Source of the DNA: Proteobacteria bacterium DTSAM18
GTDB taxonomy: Bacteria; Myxococcota_A; UBA796; GCA-2862545
Reading direction: 5' to 3'
DNA length: 64,000 nucleotides
Assembly: GCA_028767165.1 (NCBI GenBank)
Contig: JARACJ010000001.1
Location: 1-64,000 of the forward strand
Part shown: piece after piece, positions 1 through 7,609 of the stretch
How positions within the stretch are numbered: the stretch's first letter is position 1
Layout of the letters: every line of letters begins with the position of its first letter
Made by a program: the position numbers and the translations under genes
Notes under the pieces: generated by a model
What the model saw: the letters and a program-made list of their open reading frames with translations, nothing else
What the model was told of the DNA's origin: nothing
Database searches by the model: none

Positions 1-8
1 TTACACTT

Positions 9-127
9 TGGTTGGTGTAGATAGTGCGGAGGACCCACCTGATCCCATTCCGAACTCAGAAGTTAAGCTCCAGCACGCCGATGGTACTGCAGCGGTGACG
101 CTGTGGGAGAGTAGGTCACGCCAGCCT
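9..127 (+). rRNA. rrf: 5S ribosomal RNA
   Basis: The sequence carries the conserved 5S core (GATCCCATTCCGAACTC, GAAGTTAAGC, GCCGATGGTACTGC, GTGGGAGAGTAGGTC). The 5' end (GGTTGGTG, 10-17) pairs with the 3' end (CACGCCAGCC, 117-126) to close the molecule. It is presumably the last gene of an rRNA operon whose 16S and 23S genes lie left of the window. The exact ends are estimated from the closing helix. Confidence 0.95.
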
Positions 128-135
128 CCCCTTTG

Positions 136-177
136 AAGACCCCCGGTCGAGTCAGCAATGACTCCCGGGGGTTCTTC
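136..177 (+). terminator. Intrinsic terminator of the rRNA operon
   Basis: A long hairpin starts 9 nt after the 5S gene. The arms GAAGACCCCCGG and CCGGGGGTTCTTC enclose an inner GAGTCA/TGACTC stem with a GCAA loop. It is followed by TTCTTCTGTTCTT, a T-rich tract. Confidence 0.85.
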
Positions 178-195
178 TGTTCTTGGCCCAGGCGG

Positions 196-478
196 GCGTG
201 ACCTGCTCTCCCACCGAGCAAGGCGGAAGGCCCCAAGCGGAGGGCTACTCGCACAGCTTGCCTGTGCGAACATGCCCGAAGCGACGGCCTGCAGCCGCAG
301 CGGCAAGTAGGAGGGCCCTCAAGGGCCCGACGTGGGTCGCCAAGGCAGGACGCAGAGACGGGAGCGGAAGGCAGCACGCACAGGTTTCCTGTGCGAACCT
401 GCCTGAAGCGACGTCTCGTAGGACTGCCGTGTCGAAGGAAGGCCCGTTCAGGGCCTGACGTGTTCGTAGGTCACGCCA
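196..478. repeat. 5S-tail-bounded repeat module, copy 1
   Basis: The left edge (196-214) is an inverted copy of the 5S 3' end, matching the reverse complement of 103-121 at 18 of 19 positions. The right edge (466-478) is a direct copy of 5S positions 111-123, identical over 13 nt. Inside are two related units of about 127 bp, each with a GCACAG..CTGTGC hairpin (251-267, 378-394) and a GGCCC..GGGCC hairpin (313-328, 440-456). No convincing reading frame is present. It is either a non-coding mobile or palindromic element, or decayed copies of rRNA flanking sequence. Confidence 0.7.
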
Positions 479-574
479 AGCTTCGCGACTCGTCGATCCC
501 AATCTTCGGGCACGTGGTCCTACCTGCAGCCAGCAGGTTGGGGAGTCCGCCGTTCCAACCTGGAACTCGCTCAG

Positions 575-858
575 CCTGACCTGCTCTCCCACTGAGCAAG
601 GCCGCAGGCCCAAAGCCAAGGGCAAGAGGCACAGCTTGCCTGTGCCAGACTGCCCGAAGCGACGGCCTGCAGCCGCAGCCTGAAGTGGCAGGGCCCTCAA
701 GTACCTGACGTGGATAGCCAGGTCAGGACGCAGGGAGGGGAGTGGAAGGGGATACGCACAGGAATCCCTTGCGCTCTTGCCTGAAAGGACGTCTCGCAGG
801 ACTGCCGTGTCGAAGGCTGGCCCGTGCAGGGCCTGACGTGTTCGCTGATCACGTCAGC
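575..858. repeat. 5S-tail-bounded repeat module, copy 2
   Basis: This is a second, more diverged copy of the module at 196-478, offset by about 378 bp. It begins with the inverted 5S tail (575-592) and carries the hairpin units at 628-646 and 755-773, again 127 bp apart, plus a GGCCC..GGGCC stem at 819-833. Conserved blocks include GCCCGAAGCGACGGCCTGCA and GGACTGCCGTGTCGAAGG. Its right edge resembles the 5S tail in degraded form and runs into a terminator-like hairpin. Confidence 0.65.
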
Positions 859-907
859 GTTCCCTTGGAAGACCCCTGGCCGGCGTCAGCGATGACGGCC
901 GGGGCGC
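859..907 (+). other. Degenerate second copy of the 5S-downstream terminator
   Basis: The sequence TTGGAAGACCCCTGGCCGG..GTCAGCGATGAC..CCGGGG parallels the 5S terminator at 131-177 (TTTGAAGACCCCCGGTCGAGTCAGCAATGACTCCCGGGGG). It can still fold into a strong hairpin but lacks a clean T-tract. It marks the end of the duplicated region. Confidence 0.55.
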
Positions 908-1336
908 TCCTGACCTTGCAGCGGTCAGCCATGTCCTGATGCGGGACCTGGTCAGCGCCCGGGCGCGAACTGGTGGGCGATGTCCACAGGCTGGCTGTTC
1001 GGGACCACCGAAGGCACGGCGCCGCCAAGTGGAGCGGTGTGCGGTGTGGCACCCCGCGCGGAGTGGGGCCGGACACGTCGAGACCAGTTGGGGCGTTGCA
1101 TGGCTGGCACCGGGACGGCGGCATGCCGGTCGGTGGAGCAACTCCATCGACGGTCGGGTACGGGCTCGTCGCAGGTACCGAGAAGCGAGGGACCGTTGGA
1201 TCCAGCGCCGTGTTCGGCTGCCGCTGGAACGTGACGGATCCGGTCGTCGTCCACACGCTTCTCCACCGCGTGGCCGCGCGTCGTCAGATGGCCGGAAGTG
1301 GCGCTGATTGTGGGGAAATGGCACGTCGCGGCCCGG
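908..1336. other. Gene-free leader, no recognisable feature
   Basis: I see no gene, RNA or repeat that I can name. Open frames exist on both strands but lack ribosome sites and conserved motifs. It may be long regulatory or 5' untranslated sequence for the VWA lipoprotein gene. Confidence 0.5.
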
Positions 1337-1386
1337 AAGTTGACAACTTTCCGTGGTGGATGGCGATCAGGTGTCGTAAGATGTGG
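1337..1386 (+). promoter_or_regulatory. Putative control region of VWA lipoprotein 1
   Basis: Positions 1337-1349 form a perfect palindrome, AAGTTG-A-CAACTT, which contains a TTGACA hexamer. Positions 1375-1386 read CGTAAGATGTGG and match 11 of 12 bases of 3163-3174 ahead of the paralogous gene. No correctly spaced -35/-10 pair was found. The role of both elements is inferred only from position and conservation between the two leaders. Confidence 0.35.
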
Positions 1387-1436
1387 GCGATGTCAGATAG
1401 CCTTCTCGTGCTTGTCGAAAACTGGGAGCGGAAATC

Positions 1437-2546
1437 ATGCGACCGATGTTGACTCTTCTGGGTGCTGCGGTGCTCGCCGGATGCGGCGGTGCGCCCGACG
1501 TGTTCATTCCCGATACCCGGGTGCCGATCGCCAATGAGCCCTCCCTTGGCACCCCTCGGGCCCACGATAAGATCACCCAGCTCGACGAGCCGAAGGTCGA
1601 TGTCCTCTGGGTCATCGACAACTCCGGTTCCATGGGTGAGGAGCAGGAGCTCGTCGCTGACAACTTCAGCGCGTTCCTCCGCTTCTTCCTCGAGTCCGGT
1701 CTCGACTGGCACATGGGCCTGATCAGCACCGACACCGATGACGAGGCCTCCGCGGGCGTCCTCTACCAGTCCGGTGGTCACCGCTATGTCTCCCGCGAGA
1801 CCGTCGGCGCCGAAGAGGTGTTCGGCAACATGGTCAACGCACTCGGCACCTTCGGTTCCGCCACCGAGCGTGGCTTCCGTGCGGTGGATCGCTTCTTCGA
1901 CAAGCTCAACCGCGACAACCGTGGCTTCTACCGCGAAGAGGCAGCGTTCCACGTCATCGCCATCTCCGATGAGGAAGAGCAGTCTGGCGACGATCCGTCC
2001 CAGCCCGAGTTCATCGAGATGATGCGCAACCTCAAGCCCGATCCCGAGATGGTCACCTTCTCGTCGATCGTCGGCCCCGCTCCCTCCGGTTGCTCCGGCG
2101 ACTACGGCAGCGCAGGCGTGGGTGCTCGCTACATCTTCGCCACCGAGAACATCGGCGGCATGCACGAGTCCATCTGCGAGGAGGACTGGGTTCCCGTCCT
2201 TCGCGAGCTGGGCCTGCAGGCTACCGGCATGCGCATCGAGTACTTCCTCTCCGAGGCACCCGTGCCCGGCACCATCGAGGTGTGGCTCGAGGTCCCCAAC
2301 GGCGATCCCGACGAGGGCGACTACTTCGTGTACGACGGCGTCGACAAGGCCCTCCTGGCCGACGGCGGCAACCTGGTGGACTACTGCCCCAGCGGCACCT
2401 GCTTCACCTTCGAGTACAACCCGGTGCGTAACTCCATCTACATGGAAGGTTACGTTCCCCCGGCACTGTCCATCGTGCACATCGAGTACGACATCCACAG
2501 TGAGGACCAGCCCGACTTCTCCTTCTCCCTCGAGGATGAGCAGTGA
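1437..2546 (+). CDS. VWA-domain lipoprotein, paralogue 1
   Basis: This 369-residue protein is probably exported and anchored by lipid. It has a short hydrophobic leader ending in the lipobox LAGC (Cys16). A von Willebrand factor A fold follows, with the metal-binding DNSGS motif at residues 61-65 and a later acidic ISDEEEQSG stretch. VWA domains bind protein ligands through a divalent metal. The C-terminal third has no family I recognise and contains several Cys residues. The ATG is preceded by GGGAGCGG. A strong terminator follows the stop, so it appears to be transcribed alone. The gene at 3236 is a full-length paralogue. The substrate or partner is unknown. Confidence 0.85.
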   Translation: MRPMLTLLGAAVLAGCGGAPDVFIPDTRVPIANEPSLGTPRAHDKITQLDEPKVDVLWVIDNSGSMGEEQELVADNFSAFLRFFLESGLDWHMGLISTDTDDEASAGVLYQSGGHRYVSRETVGAEEVFGNMVNALGTFGSATERGFRAVDRFFDKLNRDNRGFYREEAAFHVIAISDEEEQSGDDPSQPEFIEMMRNLKPDPEMVTFSSIVGPAPSGCSGDYGSAGVGARYIFATENIGGMHESICEEDWVPVLRELGLQATGMRIEYFLSEAPVPGTIEVWLEVPNGDPDEGDYFVYDGVDKALLADGGNLVDYCPSGTCFTFEYNPVRNSIYMEGYVPPALSIVHIEYDIHSEDQPDFSFSLEDEQ

Positions 2547-2568
2547 GCTGATGCTTCTGTGAACGACG

Positions 2569-2595
2569 AAGGGCCCCCTCGGGGGCCCTTTTCTC
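2569..2595 (+). terminator. Intrinsic terminator after VWA lipoprotein 1
   Basis: GAAGGGCCCC-CTC-GGGGGCCCTTTTC gives an 8-9 bp GC stem followed by TTTT, 22 nt after the stop codon. Confidence 0.9.
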
Positions 2596-3162
2596 GTTCT
2601 TGGTGGAGGTTGGAGCGCCCGGTTCACGTTCGGGCCTACACCCGCGGCACCCTTGTCGGCGCGCCCTCGTGAAGGCCCACGCACCGGCACAGCGTAGGGC
2701 CGGTGGTGTGGAGCGCTCGGGGCTTCGACGCCGGTGGTGTCGAGCGGATGCGGTCCTGAGGGACCGTGGTGGCGTGCTCTCTCGGGTGGCGTCACGGCTC
2801 TCTGCGCCTGTGGCGTAGTCACGTGACCCATGAGCGCCCCAGATGGCGAGGACGAGCGCCTGGGCGATTCGGGAGCCCGGAGGGGCACGCAGCAACGTCG
2901 TGGGCATCGACTGGGGCGGCCTGGTACGGCGCGGTACCGGGCCCTCCTCGCAATGGATGTCCGCGTGCTGACGGCCTCGAGGACGCCTCGTCGGGCGGAT
3001 GGGTCGCGCTGCCGCCCCTGGGTGAAGGCCACCCGATGGAGAGGAGGGACACACGTGCGCGCCTCGATCTCGGGGGTCGTGCACGGGGTGGATTCGATGC
3101 CTGTCCACGTGTTTTGGCTGCTTGCCGCGAGAGCGACGGAAGAAAGGGACTTGTAGTGGTAC
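2596..3162. other. Gene-free leader of VWA lipoprotein 2
   Basis: This stretch of about 570 bp has no gene I can support. A hairpin GGCCTGGTAC..GTACCGGGCC lies at 2918-2943. Like 908-1336, it is a long non-coding stretch ahead of a VWA lipoprotein gene. Confidence 0.5.
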
Positions 3163-3174
3163 CGTAAGGTGTGG
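3163..3174 (+). promoter_or_regulatory. Element shared by both VWA leaders
   Basis: CGTAAGGTGTGG lies 62 nt before the start codon, compared with CGTAAGATGTGG 51 nt before the paralogue. It may be a promoter element (TAAGGT/TAAGAT as a -10) or a binding site for a shared regulator. Confidence 0.35.
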
Positions 3175-3235
3175 TAGCTTCCGCCCCTCTCCGGATGTCG
3201 AATCTGGACTGCCGGTCTGGAAAAAGGGGGATGCG

Positions 3236-4339
3236 ATGAGGCTTGGTCCTGTGATTGTGTCGGTTGGCGCGATGTTCCTCGGGGGGTGTCAGGAAGACCC
3301 CCCGCTCATGCTCCTCACCGCGGATGCACCCATCCACAACCCCCCAAACCTGTCGACGCCCCGCGTGACGGATCGGATCACGCAGACCGATGAGCCCATG
3401 GTGGACATTCTGTGGGTCATCGACAACTCCGGTTCGATGGCCGAGGAGCAGGACGCGATCGCCACCAACATCGACGCCTTCCTGGCCTGGTTCCTCGCCA
3501 GCGGAACCGACTGGCACATGGGCGTGATCAGCACCGACACCGACGCTGCCAACGCAGGTGTGCTCGTGCAGTCGGGTGGTCACCGGTTCGTCTCCCGCGA
3601 GGTCGTCGGAAACGATGCCGTGTTCGCCAGCATGGTGGCCAGTCTGGGCACGGCGGGCTCTGCGAGTGAGCGAGGACTGCGCGCCGTCACCCGTTTCTTC
3701 GACAAGCGCAATGGACCCAACATGGGGTTCTACCGCGACGACGCATCGTTGCACGTCATCGTGGTGTCGGACGAGGACGATCAGTCCGGCGCGGATCCCA
3801 CCGTGTCCGAGTTCGTGGAGATGATGGTGAACCTCAAGGCGGGTGAGCGGGAGGTCACCTTCTCGTCCATCGTGTGGCCCACCAGCGGCTGCAGCGGCGG
3901 CATCTACGCCGGCACCACCGGCACCCGGTACATCATGTCGACCAACCAGATCGGCGGACTGCACGAGCCCATCTGTCAGGATGACTGGATTCCGCTGCTC
4001 GAGGAGCTCGGTCTTCAGGCGGCCGGCTCCACCGAGTACTACCTGTCGGAGGTCCCCGTGGAGGGGACCCTGCGCGTGTGGGTGGAGCTGCCCGCCGTGA
4101 CGGAAGGCGCCGAGGTCGACACCGGGGCGGTGCAGACGATCCACGAGGGGGTGGATCTCGATCGCCTCGCCGATGGGCAGACGCTGGCAGACGCTTGCGG
4201 TGCGAACGTCTGCTTCGGCTACGTCTACGACCCGATTCGCAATTCAGTGTCGATGGAAGGGTACACGCCCACTGCGCTCGCGGTGGTCAACCTGGAGTAT
4301 GATCTCCTTCGAGAGCATCAGCCCGAGCCGGAATTCTAG
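3236..4339 (+). CDS. VWA-domain lipoprotein, paralogue 2
   Basis: This 367-residue protein is collinear with the gene at 1437. It has lipobox LGGC (Cys18), the VWA metal site DNSGS at residues 63-67, shared blocks such as DWHMG.ISTDTD, QSGGHR.VSRE and RFFDK, and a similar end containing MEGY. The start was set at 3236 because AAAAAGGGGG lies just upstream and the lipoprotein signal begins there. The frame is open further upstream, but that part has no signal-like sequence. The two proteins may act as a pair or be alternative versions of one surface factor. Their function is unknown. Confidence 0.85.
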   Translation: MRLGPVIVSVGAMFLGGCQEDPPLMLLTADAPIHNPPNLSTPRVTDRITQTDEPMVDILWVIDNSGSMAEEQDAIATNIDAFLAWFLASGTDWHMGVISTDTDAANAGVLVQSGGHRFVSREVVGNDAVFASMVASLGTAGSASERGLRAVTRFFDKRNGPNMGFYRDDASLHVIVVSDEDDQSGADPTVSEFVEMMVNLKAGEREVTFSSIVWPTSGCSGGIYAGTTGTRYIMSTNQIGGLHEPICQDDWIPLLEELGLQAAGSTEYYLSEVPVEGTLRVWVELPAVTEGAEVDTGAVQTIHEGVDLDRLADGQTLADACGANVCFGYVYDPIRNSVSMEGYTPTALAVVNLEYDLLREHQPEPEF

Positions 4340-4446
4340 GAGCCGAGCGTGGTCCGGGGTCGGTGGGTCCCCGGGGGTACCACGGTCGTGACGCCCCGAA
4401 GCGCACATGGCGCTTCCAACGCGTGGGGACGACGAAGCAGCCCTTG

Positions 4447-4476
4447 GGAGAGGGTGGCCGCTTCTCGTCCCTCTCC
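4447..4476. terminator. Hairpin between convergent genes
   Basis: GGAGAGGG and CCCTCTCC form a perfect 8-bp stem between the ends of the VWA gene and rarA. There is no T-tract on either side, so terminator function is only suggested by position. Confidence 0.4.
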
Positions 4477-4500
4477 ACGTTCTTGGGTGGAGGCGCCGTC

Positions 4501-5787
4501 TCAGTCCGACTGCAGCTTGCGCTGCCACCAGTCGAGCCGGGCGGCGATGGTCTTCTCCTCGCCATGGGGGGCCGGCTGGTAGAACGTGCGACCCTGGAGG
4601 CGGTCCGGCAGGTACTGCTGCGCCACGATGTGGTGTGGATGGTCGTGGGGGTACAGGTAGCCGGCTCCGTAGCCCTCCTGCTTCATGTGGTCCGTGGGCG
4701 CGTTGCGGAGGTGGAGGGGGACGGGCAGGGCGCCGGTGCGGCGGACCTCGTCGAGGGCCTTGTTGATGCCCATGTAGGCCGCATTGGACTTGGGAGAGCA
4801 GGCCAGGAAGGTGACCGCCTGGCCCAGCACGATGCGCGCCTCCGGCATGCCGATGAGCTGCACGGCGCGCGCTGCGTCGGTGGCTACACCGAGTGCACGG
4901 GGGTCGGCGTTGCCGATGTCCTCGCTGGCGAAGATGATGAGGCGGCGGGCGAGGAAGGCCGGGTCGTCGCCTCCGGCCAGGAGCCTCGCGAGCCAGTACA
5001 GCGCCGCCTGTGGATCGCTGCCACGCATCGACTTGATGAGCGCCGAGGTGACGTTGTAGTGGTCTTCGCCGGTCTGATCGTGTCTGACGACGGCCTCGGC
5101 GAGGACCTGCTCGAGGGTGTCCATCGTGAGGGTGGCGCCCGGGGACACGAGGAAGAAGGCGCGCTCGAGGTACGACAGGGCCTGGCGGGCATCGCCAGCA
5201 GTGACCTGGGCGAGGGCATCGAGCACGGTGTCGTCGACGGTCAGCTCGCGCTGCAGGAGCTGGGCGTCTTCCTCGAGGGCGCGCTCCAGCAGGGTGCGCA
5301 CCTGGCCCGGGGTCAGCGGGTCCAGGTGGATGAGCTGGACCCGGGATCGGAGCGCGGGGTTGAGCGAGAACGAGGGGTTCTCGGTGGTGGCGCCGATGAG
5401 GGTGATGGCGCCGCTCTCGACGTGGGGCAACAGGGCATCCTGTTGGGCCTTGTTCCAGCGGTGGATCTCGTCGACGAAGATGACGGTGGCCTGCGCGTGC
5501 AGGCCTGCGCTGCGGTGCTCGGCCTCCTCGACGGCCTTGCGGAGCTGCTTGATGCCGTCAAGGACCGCGGAGAACTGCTCGAAGTGTGCACCCACGGAGC
5601 TGGCCAGGAGCCGCGCCGTGGTGGTCTTTCCGCATCCCGGCGGACCCCACAGGACCAGCGAAGGCATGGTGCCTTCGGAGAGCATGCGGCTCAGGGGCGC
5701 GCCTTCACCGAGCCAGCGCTCCTGTCCGACGATCTGATCGAGACGTGTGGGGCGCATGCGGGCGGCGAGGGGCGGGCTCTGGGACAC
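4501..5787 (-). CDS. rarA: Replication-associated recombination protein A
   Basis: This 428-residue AAA+ ATPase belongs to the RarA/MgsA/WRNIP1 family, which acts at stalled replication forks and resembles clamp-loader subunits. Walker A is GPPGCGKT at residues 48-55 and Walker B is VDEIH at 105-109, followed by RWNKAQQDALLPHVE and the sensor-1 region GATTENPSF. The C-terminal half has the family's tetramerisation part with QEGYGAGYLYPHDHP. The length is normal for the family. It is the last gene of a minus-strand group after the MreB-like gene, 39 nt downstream of it. Confidence 0.95.
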   Translation of the reverse strand: MSQSPPLAARMRPTRLDQIVGQERWLGEGAPLSRMLSEGTMPSLVLWGPPGCGKTTTARLLASSVGAHFEQFSAVLDGIKQLRKAVEEAEHRSAGLHAQATVIFVDEIHRWNKAQQDALLPHVESGAITLIGATTENPSFSLNPALRSRVQLIHLDPLTPGQVRTLLERALEEDAQLLQRELTVDDTVLDALAQVTAGDARQALSYLERAFFLVSPGATLTMDTLEQVLAEAVVRHDQTGEDHYNVTSALIKSMRGSDPQAALYWLARLLAGGDDPAFLARRLIIFASEDIGNADPRALGVATDAARAVQLIGMPEARIVLGQAVTFLACSPKSNAAYMGINKALDEVRRTGALPVPLHLRNAPTDHMKQEGYGAGYLYPHDHPHHIVAQQYLPDRLQGRTFYQPAPHGEEKTIAARLDWWQRKLQSD

Positions 5788-5826
5788 GAGGACGACTCCG
5801 TGGGTGAGGCGAGGGCTGCACCCACG

Positions 5827-6855
5827 CTATCGCTCCATGAAGCGCTCGTACAGGGCCGGGCTCCGGAGCAACCGACGCAGGCCCCGCGCGGGGGCCAGTG
5901 CCGGTTGTTCCGCCACGAAGAAGGGGATGCCGGTGGCCTGCTTCAGTACGTGGTCGAGGTCGGGGAGCTGGGCCAGTCCGCCCGTCAGGAGGACACCCTG
6001 CTGGAGTGCGTCGGCGGACAGTTCCGGTGGGGTCTCCTGCAGGACCTCGAGGACCGTGCTGGTGATGCGGGTGACCTGATCCTGGACGGCGTCCGCACAG
6101 TGGCGGCTGCTGAAGTCGAAGGCTCGGGGAGCGCCGGTGGACATGTCGCGGCCCCGGATGCGGACCATGCGTACATGGGGGTGAGGTGCCGCGGCACCCA
6201 CGTCGATCTTGATGCGCTCCGCTGCGCCCTCGGAGATCATCAGGCTGTGGACGCGTCGAAGCCACTGGCTGATGGCGGCGTCCATCTGACGGCCCGCGAC
6301 ACGGATGGCGCGGTGGACCACGAGGCCGGCAAGGCTGATCATGGCCACATCGATGCGGCCGCCACCGATGTGGACCACGAGCTGGCCGTGGGGGGCCGCC
6401 AGGTCAAGATCGTTGCCGAGGCCGGCGGCCAGGACGTTCTCGATGAGCTCGACGTGGTGAGCACCGGCCGCCCGGGTGGACTCGATGAGTGCCCGGCGCT
6501 CTCCCTCGGACAGGTCCGGGGGGACGGACATCACGCAGTGAAGACGGGTGAAGGGACCGCCATCGGGCACCACCTGGCGGAACCCGTGCGAGAGGAACCG
6601 CTCGAGCGCCTGGTGGTCGGACACGACGCCGCCCTGGATCGGTTGGACGATCCGCGTGCTGGGCTGGGCCTTGCCGATCAGGGTGCGTGCCTGATCGCCG
6701 ACGCCCACCGTCCTTCGGCCCTCGTGTCCGTCGACGAAGGCGATGGCGGTGGGCTGGTCGAGGATCAGACCCCGTTCGGGGTGGATGATGCGCGTTCGGG
6801 TGGAACCGAGATCGACACCGACCCACGGAGTGGGCGCGCGCAGGCTGAACCGCAT
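5827..6855 (-). CDS. MreB/Mbl-like actin-family protein (divergent)
   Basis: This 342-residue protein has the size and order of MreB motifs. These are an N-terminal phosphate loop (GVDLGSTRTRI), QPTAIAF, a VGxxA..LIGK segment, PIQGGVVSDHQALERFL, a second phosphate loop and a C-terminal LLTGGLAQLPDLDHVL. Typical MreB has DLGTANT and DIGGGTTEVAVIS. Here these read DLGSTRT and HIGGGRIDVAMIS, so the nucleotide-contacting loops differ. No mreC, mreD or pbp2 neighbours are present, which suggests an extra actin-like paralogue rather than the main rod-shape MreB. It lies 7 nt after the zinc-ribbon gene. Confidence 0.8.
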   Translation of the reverse strand: MRFSLRAPTPWVGVDLGSTRTRIIHPERGLILDQPTAIAFVDGHEGRRTVGVGDQARTLIGKAQPSTRIVQPIQGGVVSDHQALERFLSHGFRQVVPDGGPFTRLHCVMSVPPDLSEGERRALIESTRAAGAHHVELIENVLAAGLGNDLDLAAPHGQLVVHIGGGRIDVAMISLAGLVVHRAIRVAGRQMDAAISQWLRRVHSLMISEGAAERIKIDVGAAAPHPHVRMVRIRGRDMSTGAPRAFDFSSRHCADAVQDQVTRITSTVLEVLQETPPELSADALQQGVLLTGGLAQLPDLDHVLKQATGIPFFVAEQPALAPARGLRRLLRSPALYERFMER

Positions 6856-6862
6856 GGAACGA

Positions 6863-7345
6863 TCAGTTGGCCGGACGCAGCGTGGTGTCGTCGATCACTT
6901 CGAGCGGCTTGTTCATCAGCTCGGCGTAGCGCTCGGCGGTGGTGGTGAGGGAGCCACCGTTGTCTTCCTGGATCATGTGCTCCTCGCCGTCGAGGCCGAC
7001 TGCGATGATGCTCTGCTGGCCGCGGGAGGAGATGTGCAGGGTGAGCTTGGCGATCTGGGCGAAGGCCACCTGCTCGGTCTCGATGGAGCCATCCTTGTAC
7101 TGGCTGATCCACTGGACGGTCTGGGAGGACTCGTCGACGAGGATGCGGCGATCGGTGGGGACCTTGGAGAAGTTCCAGAAGGCCAGTGCACCGATCACTG
7201 CCATGACGGCGAGAGCCACCACCAGCGCCATGGGGCTCGAGGACTTGGGATCCTCGTCTTCATGGAAGTCGTGGAAGCATTCCTTGCAGCGCGCGGCGGC
7301 TGCGGGGACTGTGGCGCCGCAGGAAGGGCAGTCTTTGGTCTTCAT
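6863..7345 (-). CDS. Zinc-ribbon membrane protein, function unknown
   Basis: This 160-residue protein begins with a four-Cys zinc ribbon (CPSCGA then CKECFHDF, residues 6-24). One transmembrane helix follows (about residues 37-60), then a C-terminal domain of about 100 residues rich in beta strands (QTVQWISQYKDG, AKLTLHISSRG) with no named family that I recognise. A cytoplasmic ribbon with the second domain across the membrane is a plausible topology. SD AGAGGA precedes the ATG. It is the first gene of a likely operon with the MreB-like gene and rarA. Confidence 0.75.
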   Translation of the reverse strand: MKTKDCPSCGATVPAAAARCKECFHDFHEDEDPKSSSPMALVVALAVMAVIGALAFWNFSKVPTDRRILVDESSQTVQWISQYKDGSIETEQVAFAQIAKLTLHISSRGQQSIIAVGLDGEEHMIQEDNGGSLTTTAERYAELMNKPLEVIDDTTLRPAN

Positions 7346-7367
7346 GGATTCCTCTGTCGCACATGCG

Positions 7368-7397
7368 ACCTAAAGCCCATGCAACCCCAAGAGTCAA
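7368..7397 (-). promoter_or_regulatory. Candidate sigma-70 promoter for the zinc-ribbon/MreB-like/rarA group
   Basis: On the minus strand TTGACT (7392-7397) is followed after 18 nt by TTAGGT (7368-7373), about 22 nt before the start codon. The -10 is weak. The remaining gap up to 7609 shows nothing else recognisable. Confidence 0.35.
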
Positions 7398-7609
7398 GGT
7401 CCTGGACAGGGCTTTCACGTTTGCAGGCGTTCTGCATAACGTACAGGGAGGACGCGACTTCTGGGAAGACGTCGTGAAGTCCGGTTTGGCCCATATCGGT
7501 CTGCCAACGTCGGCCCACGCGGTTTGATGGGACCCCCCGGTTCCACACTTGCAGCGAGCGTCATTCGGTGCGGAACGCGGGACCGCCGTTTCGGGGCTCC
7601 AGGAGGGTC

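Noticed and set aside
196-858. CRISPR array
   Set aside because: Units are about 127 bp with several internal stems and no regular short repeat/spacer alternation; no cas genes are present.
1340-1368. TTGACA as a -35 box for the first VWA gene
   Set aside because: No acceptable -10 hexamer lies 16-18 nt downstream; the TTGACA is part of a palindrome instead.
1284-3032. A 582-codon minus-strand frame across the first VWA gene and its flanks
   Set aside because: It runs through a strong terminator and a non-coding leader and lies opposite clear VWA motifs.
2600-3160. Possible coding sequence between the two VWA genes
   Set aside because: Open frames on both strands lack SD sites and protein motifs, and none spans the region consistently.
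4363-6948. An 861-codon open frame on the plus strand opposite rarA and the MreB-like gene
   Set aside because: It is a high-GC antisense shadow: rarA and MreB-type motifs are on the other strand, and this frame has no domain or ribosome site.
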